Origin: an uncultured Candidatus Competibacteraceae bacterium | GTDB lineage: Bacteria > Pseudomonadota > Gammaproteobacteria > Competibacterales > Competibacteraceae | Reading direction: 5' to 3' | Assembly: GCA_937872125.1 (NCBI GenBank) | Contig: CALMNY010000025.1 | Span: 1-8,289 of the forward strand | DNA: 8,289 nt | Part shown: positions 6,931-8,289 of the stretch, in pieces | Layout: each line of letters begins with the position of its first letter | How positions within the stretch are numbered: position 1 is the first letter of the stretch | Notes under the pieces: model-generated | Told to the model about the DNA's origin: nothing | Database searches by the model: none | Seen by the model: the letters and a program-made list of their open reading frames with translations, nothing else | Translations under genes and position numbers: made by a program

Positions 6931-6996
6931 TTATTTTGCGCGCTGACGTAGTTGTTGGAAAGGCTTGCCCGTGATTATTTGATTCATGACTTTCAT
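6931..6996 (-). CDS. Possible 21-residue leader ORF
   Basis: An ATG-initiated frame of 21 codons (MKVMNQIITGKPFQQLRQRAK) ends 30 nt before the GTG of the AT-hook gene. TAGG lies about 8 nt before the ATG as a weak ribosome site. The sequence sits in an AT-rich stretch on the same strand as the two downstream genes, so it could be an upstream open frame or leader peptide, or chance. The rest of 6997-7126 shows no supported gene. Confidence 0.25.
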   Translation of the reverse strand: MKVMNQIITGKPFQQLRQRAK

Positions 6997-7126
6997 AATT
7001 TTGACCTACTTTTCGTCTTACCTGATTTCGTTGCGATGCAGCATTCACCAGGCACGCGGGTTATGGGACAGCGGATTGAAACAGCGGCGCTGTCCAGGTC
7101 TGGCGCTGGGCTTCGAGTGGGTGGGG

Positions 7127-7156
7127 TTTAGAAGTGCCTTTTTTGGCGCTTCTAAA
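7127..7156 (+). promoter_or_regulatory. Long hairpin with T6 loop
   Basis: TTTAGAAGTGCC (7127-7138) pairs with GGCGCTTCTAAA (7145-7156) over 12 bp, with one T-G wobble and a T6 loop. The wobble pairs only in RNA made from the plus strand; the minus-strand copy would have an A-C mismatch. No U-tract follows on either side. TTTAGAAGTG recurs at 7578-7587 within a second inverted repeat. Confidence 0.5.
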
Positions 7157-7158
7157 AC

Positions 7159-7247
7159 GGTTCAGCCTGTACGGGTGGGGGGAGCAAACCTCCCGCCGGC
7201 GGGAGGTTTTGAACATCTCTGGTTCAGCCCGTGTGGCTTGGGGAGAG
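7159..7247. repeat. Imperfect direct repeats flanking a palindrome
   Basis: GGTTCAGCCTGTACGGG (starting 7159) and GGTTCAGCCCGTGTGGC (starting 7221) share the first nine bases exactly and about 19 of 26 positions overall when extended. They flank the 24-bp palindrome at 7186-7209. Such a layout could be the remains of a small mobile element or a duplicated regulatory site. Confidence 0.35.
7186..7209. terminator. 24-bp perfect palindrome, probable bidirectional terminator
   Basis: AAACCTCCCGCC and its exact complement GGCGGGAGGTTT abut with no spacer. Transcribed, this gives a 10-bp GC-rich stem with a CCGG loop, an A-tract before and a T-tract (TTTT on plus, TTT on minus) after. It lies 58 bp beyond the stop of the 73-codon minus-strand gene and is the natural terminator for it. 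The short T-tracts make it weak by rule. Confidence 0.55.
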
Positions 7248-7267
7248 AAAGGTAAGCCACTAATGGT

Positions 7268-7489
7268 CTAATCGCGCAGCACCGCCGAGTCGTGCAAGGC
7301 TTTCCAGAAGAGGTCGCCATCCTTCTCGCCCTGCTCCTTGTACCAGGGTATTGACGAGTACACTTCTTTTAAGCGTTGTTGCGCCCGCTTGCGCCGCTCT
7401 TGCTCTTGGGGATTTTGATAGCCGGTCAAAGGTCGCCGCCGCAACCGGGGCGCCGCGTCGGTTGACAAATTCTCGTCGGTCGAAGTCAT
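7268..7489 (-). CDS. Hypothetical small charged protein (73 aa)
   Basis: The ATG at 7489 has AAGGAG seven bases upstream, the strongest Shine-Dalgarno site in the accessory part, and this decides the start. The same frame is open upstream to an ATG at 7726, but that start has no ribosome site and runs over the preceding frame. An overlapping frame starting at 7496 would place its ATG directly against the AAGGAG and is rejected. The product has a Ser/Thr/Asp-rich start, then LRRRPLTGYQNPQEQERRKRA and a basic, probably helical centre. It ends with aromatic residues (SSIPWYKEQGEKDGDLFWKAL). There are no signal peptide or membrane segments. I do not recognise the family. A palindromic element at 7583-7601 lies in its upstream region. 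Confidence 0.6.
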   Translation of the reverse strand: MTSTDENLSTDAAPRLRRRPLTGYQNPQEQERRKRAQQRLKEVYSSIPWYKEQGEKDGDLFWKALHDSAVLRD

Positions 7490-7582
7490 AACGCATCTCC
7501 TTGAGTGCTGGAACTGCTGCTTGGATAAGGTCGCCTGTGCCGGCGCGTCCGACTTGCCGCGCCCGCCGCGTCGTACTTTTAG

Positions 7583-7601
7583 AAGTGAGGATTTCTCACT
7601 T
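7583..7601 (-). promoter_or_regulatory. Inverted repeat upstream of the 73-aa gene (candidate operator)
   Basis: AAGTGAG (7583-7589) and CTCACTT (7595-7601) form a 7-bp inverted repeat with a 5-bp spacer, inside a wider near-symmetric block of A/T. It is about 95 bp upstream of the 73-codon gene's start. It shares TTTAGAAGTG (7578-7587) with the long hairpin at 7127-7156. It could bind a dimeric repressor, but no convincing promoter hexamers were seen beside it. Confidence 0.35.
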
Positions 7602-7629
7602 TTAAGCCGGTTCCGCCAAGGCGCGCGGT

Positions 7630-8250
7630 CTATACTTTCATTGCTGGGCGATGCTGACAAGCGTTTCGGACGTAGGAAGGGGGGCGGTTTTTGACCGGGC
7701 ATTGCTTCGTGGCAGATAGCCGGCAACCTCGGTTGTACTTCAGACTTCGGTTGAGCCAGACCGCTTGGGCGCTTCGGTGCCGGCCCTGGATACTCCCCGG
7801 AGTCTGGAGGTCTTTACCCATACCAGCGAGGCCATAGCCGTTGGGTTGCCCGCAGCCGCAAGGTGTGCCGTGCCCTGTTCCCGGATGGCCTCGCTGTCCA
7901 ATCCCTTGCGCCCCGTCGAGCGGATGGAAGTCGGGCCGGGCTTGTTGGCTCGGACAGTCGAGTCCACCCATTAAGCGGCGGGGCGCCGCTAACTTGAAGC
8001 CCGCTCCCGGAGCGCCTTGGGGCGGTGTAGGGGCGTTCTGTGTAGCACTGGTCGTACCGGATCCGACACCAGTGACGCCGGGCTTCACCCTGATTTGGAA
8101 GCCAGTCTCACCGGAACCCCTACCCCCGGTTGGCGGGATCGGGGCGGTCTTGAAGGGGCTGGCTTTCAACCTTCTATCGAAGTCAGCAGCCTGGCGAGCC
8201 CTGTCATCCGGGCCAGCAATAGCGGGAGTGTCCGTCGTGCCCCCTGCCAT
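7630..8250 (-). pseudogene. Possible small CDS interrupted by a structured insertion
   Basis: An open frame of 206 codons begins at ATG 8250, which overlaps the stop of the preceding frame as TGATG and has GAGG at good spacing. Its first 85 or so residues look protein-like: MAGGTTDTPAIAGPDDRARQ, then AADFDRRLKASPFK, then Gly/Pro/Thr-rich sequence up to GFKLAAPRRLM. After that the translation becomes rich in Gly, Cys, His and Gln without a pattern (for example GHGTPCGCGQPNGYG), exactly where the plus strand carries the structured segment at about 7740-7995. I infer a gene cut by an insertion, with the open frame over the insertion being fortuitous. The family is not recognised. Frequent AGG/AGA arginine codons differ from the housekeeping genes. 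It could also be an ordinary low-complexity accessory protein, or not coding at all. Confidence 0.35.
7740..7995 (+). ncRNA. Candidate structured RNA, possibly HEARO/OMEGA (IsrB/IscB guide) type
   Basis: Several complementary arms are packed here. CAGCGAGGCCAT (7824-7835) pairs perfectly with ATGGCCTCGCTG (7885-7896) across 49 nt. CCAGAC (7756-7761) pairs with GTCTGG (7802-7807). GGCGC/GTGCC (7768-7781) closes a TTCG tetraloop as cUUCGg. AGCGGCG/CGCCGCT (7974-7990) forms a terminal hairpin, and GCGCCCC (7908-7914) is complementary to GGGGCGC (7980-7986) as an alternative or pseudoknot pairing. A G-T wobble in the TTCG stem and the tetraloop itself favour the plus strand. The layout, a size near 250-300 nt and sequence blocks such as GCGAGGCC, CCCGCAGCCGCAAGG and GGCCTCGCTG remind me of the HEARO RNA that guides IsrB/IscB nucleases. 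That resemblance is from memory, not a model match. No nuclease frame follows within the window, so it would be an ORF-less copy. Ends are approximate. Confidence 0.4.
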
Positions 8251-8289
8251 CAAGCCTCAGCCAAGCGCACCGCCTCATTCAGAGCTTTC
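8250..8289 (-). CDS. C-terminal end of an unidentified CDS (truncated by window edge)
   Basis: The minus-strand frame entering from the window edge reads KALNEAVRLAEA and ends in TGA at 8252-8250. That stop overlaps the ATG of the next frame as TGATG, a typical translational-coupling junction, and this is the main reason for believing it. Twelve residues of helical character are too few for identification. Confidence 0.3.
   Translation of the reverse strand, partial: KALNEAVRLAEA

Noticed and set aside
6986..7255. Plus-strand open frame of 89 codons
   Set aside because: It runs through the 12-bp hairpin and the 24-bp palindrome, has no ribosome site, and its product has no protein-like pattern.
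7740..7967. Minus-strand GTG-start frame of 75 codons with fairly plausible amino-acid composition
   Set aside because: No Shine-Dalgarno site, a stop codon six bases before the GTG, and it lies wholly over the stem-rich segment, whose structure explains the sequence better.
7630..8289. Group II intron as the explanation for the structured segment
   Set aside because: No domain V-like hairpin, no convincing GUGYG 5' end joined to a domain I layout, and no reverse-transcriptase frame could be found.
6245..8289. Integrase, transposase, toxin-antitoxin pair or CRISPR array after the tRNA
   Set aside because: No frame shows tyrosine- or serine-recombinase, DDE or known toxin motifs, and the repeats are too few and irregular for a CRISPR array.
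6245..8289. A second copy of the tRNA 3' end marking the far end of an island
   Set aside because: Only a weak likeness (GGTTC followed by CCTGTA near 7159) was found, not a real duplication of the T arm and acceptor.

Overview
The window joins a conserved chromosomal housekeeping block (about 1-6285) to a short accessory stretch (about 6286-8289). The proteins point to a GC-rich gammaproteobacterium. The order tsaD (divergent) / rpsU - yqeY - dnaG - rpoD / tRNA-Ile(CAU) is the gammaproteobacterial 'macromolecular synthesis operon' arrangement. The RpoD, DnaG, S21 and TsaD sequences match the E. coli proteins closely as I remember them. The genus cannot be read from this sequence; a Chromatiales- or Competibacter-like lineage is only a guess.

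Housekeeping part. The 3' end of nadA (quinolinate synthase) runs into the window on the + strand and converges on tsaD (tRNA t6A synthesis) on the - strand. Between and over their ends sits a hairpin that contains the tsaD stop codon. From the tsaD-rpsU divergent gap a good sigma70-type promoter fires to the right into rpsU (ribosomal protein S21), yqeY (GatB/YqeY-domain protein), dnaG (primase) and rpoD (primary sigma factor). This operon links initiation of translation, replication and transcription. Hairpin-forming or AT-rich gaps before dnaG and rpoD are the likely places for differential expression. A complete tRNA gene with a CAT anticodon follows rpoD. Its acceptor stem and context identify it as tRNA-Ile2, whose C34 is converted to lysidine. 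It ends in a strong intrinsic-terminator-like hairpin.

Accessory part. Downstream of the tRNA, a common integration site, the sequence changes character. It has tandem 11-bp repeats, several perfect palindromes (14, 18 and 24 bp), imperfect direct repeats and only small genes, all on the - strand. The best supported small genes are a 54-codon GTG-start gene with an AT-hook-like motif, overlapped ATGA by an 85-codon coiled-coil gene, and a separate 73-codon gene with a strong Shine-Dalgarno site. No integrase or transposase is present in the window.

The most interesting segment is about 7740-7995. Read on the + strand it is dense in complementary arms: a perfect 12-bp stem across a 49-nt loop, a cUUCGg tetraloop hairpin, and 6-7-bp stems. 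It lies antisense inside a - strand open frame that loses protein-like character over just this interval. I interpret it as a candidate structured non-coding RNA inserted into a small gene. It resembles, from memory, the HEARO / OMEGA (IsrB/IscB guide) RNA class, but with no nuclease gene visible. That identification needs a covariance-model search.
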